From Dokdonella sp. (GTDB taxonomy: Bacteria; Pseudomonadota; Gammaproteobacteria; Xanthomonadales; Rhodanobacteraceae): DNA of 64,000 bases. The stretch covers positions 46,244-110,243 of the forward strand of contig JAHCAR010000013.1 in assembly GCA_019634795.1 (NCBI GenBank), given 5' to 3'. The notes below the pieces were generated by a model that was not told the DNA's origin, made no database searches, and saw nothing but the letters and a program-made list of their open reading frames with translations. Positions 63,254-64,000 of this stretch are shown here, one piece after another. Each line of letters opens with the position of its first letter. Within the stretch, counting starts at the first letter, position 1. The position numbers and the translations under genes were made by a program.

Positions 63254-64000
63254 ATGAGCGCCTATCTGCTCGAATGCCTGGGCCTGAGCCTGCGTGCGTT
63301 GCACGTGATCGCCGCGATCGCCTGGATCGGCGAGTCGTTCTATTTCGTCATGCTCGATCGCGCCCTGAAACCGCCAGCGCGGCCCGACGACGCCGTGGTC
63401 GGCGAACTCTGGTCGGTGCACGGCGGCGGCTTCTACCACAAGCAGAAATACCGGATCGCCCCGGCGCAGATGCCGGCCGACCTGCACTGGTCGAAGTGGA
63501 AGGCCTATACGACCTGGCTTTCGGGCTTTGCCCTGTTCAGCCTGAGCTACCTCGCCGCTCCATCCATCCACCTGGTCGATCCGGCGGTGGCTGCGCTGTC
63601 GGAGCGCAACGCGGTCTTGCTGGCGCTGGCGTTCCCGCTCGTGGCCTGGGTCGGCTACGACCTGCTGTGCCGGCTGGCCGGCTTCCGCGAGCGCCTGCTC
63701 GGCGCGTCGATCAGCCTGTTCGTGCTCGGCCTCTGCTACGCGGCCACCCATCTGTTCGCCGGGCGCGCCGCGTTCCTGCTGGTCGGCGCCGCGATCGGCA
63801 CGATCATGGCGGCAAACGTGTTCTTCGTCATCATTCCGGGACAGAAGCGCATGGTTGCGGCGATGGCGCGCGGCGAAGACCCGGATCCGTTGCCCGGTCT
63901 TCGCGGCCGCCAGCGATCGGTGCACAACACCTACTTGACCCTGCCGGTCGTGTTCGCGATGCTGAGCATCCACTACGCTGCAGCGACCGTGCATGCGCAG
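63254..64000 (+). CDS. puuD: Urate hydroxylase PuuD, N-terminal membrane part (3'-partial)
   Basis: 249 codons, open to the right edge. PuuD is a membrane urate oxidase with a C-terminal cytochrome c domain (not in the window), unlike the soluble copper-free uricase. Family motifs: 'ALHVIAAIAWIGESFYFVML', 'LWSVHGGGFYHKQKYRIAP', 'LHWSKWKAYTTWLSGFALF', and 'NVFFVIIPGQKRMV'. About seven hydrophobic segments; the histidines His17 and His57 are plausible heme or metal ligands. Completes xanthine to OHCU with xdhABC and uraH. Confidence 0.93.
   Translation, partial: MSAYLLECLGLSLRALHVIAAIAWIGESFYFVMLDRALKPPARPDDAVVGELWSVHGGGFYHKQKYRIAPAQMPADLHWSKWKAYTTWLSGFALFSLSYLAAPSIHLVDPAVAALSERNAVLLALAFPLVAWVGYDLLCRLAGFRERLLGASISLFVLGLCYAATHLFAGRAAFLLVGAAIGTIMAANVFFVIIPGQKRMVAAMARGEDPDPLPGLRGRQRSVHNTYLTLPVVFAMLSIHYAAATVHAQ

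Overview
The window is a GC-rich bacterial chromosome segment, almost certainly from a gammaproteobacterium of the Xanthomonadales (Lysobacterales), with a Rhodanobacteraceae-like genus the best guess. The reasons are the gene order dapE-arsC-dapD-glnD-map / rpsB-tsf / pyrH-frr-uppS-cdsA-dxr-rseP-bamA-skp-lpxD-fabZ-lpxA-lpxB-rnhB-dnaE-accA, the GGGAATGGGGAAT-type palindromic repeats, a GTAGGAGCG-type REP, and secreted proteins ending in an 'IFxDGFE'-like tail. The assignment rests on remembered gene order and protein style, not on a search.

Layout. 1-4938 holds the 3' end of parC, an IPTL-CTERM surface protein and a penicillin-acylase-family hydrolase. 4993-12722, all on the minus strand, is the accessory highlight: a secreted pentaheme c-type cytochrome, two tandem pairs of (small lipoprotein + secreted protein homologous to the catalytic domain of copper amine oxidase), and a large secreted protein of unknown function. 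13008-18904 (minus) holds dapE, an ArsC-like reductase, dapD, glnD and map. 18962-43075 (plus) is the translation / isoprenoid / outer-membrane / lipid A core: rpsB, tsf, a beta-lactamase-fold hydrolase, pyrH, frr, uppS, cdsA, dxr, rseP, bamA, skp, lpxD, fabZ, lpxA, lpxB, an LtaS/MdoB-like membrane transferase, rnhB, dnaE and accA. 43181-57975 is mixed: a GSGD-repeat secreted protein, an ABC permease behind a likely sigma-54 promoter, mazG, an MFS exporter, a c-di-GMP enzyme, a LytS/LytTR pair, cysQ-nudE, and a NarX/NarL-like pair. 58182-64000 is purine catabolism: xdhC, xdhB, xdhA divergent from uraH and the start of puuD.

How the genes work together. UppS, CdsA and Dxr feed the envelope with isoprenoid and phospholipid precursors. 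RseP, BamA and Skp handle outer-membrane protein assembly and stress, and LpxD/FabZ/LpxA/LpxB make lipid A. The purine genes take xanthine/hypoxanthine to urate, 5-hydroxyisourate and OHCU.

Most unusual are: (1) the cytochrome plus duplicated lipoprotein/amine-oxidase-like locus, read here as a candidate split copper amine oxidase system with an altered copper site; (2) palindromic repeats that have entered lpxB in frame and also encode its N-terminus; (3) a 166-bp MITE-like palindrome whose arm supplies the frr stop codon. No tRNA, rRNA, CRISPR array, prophage or intact insertion sequence was seen.
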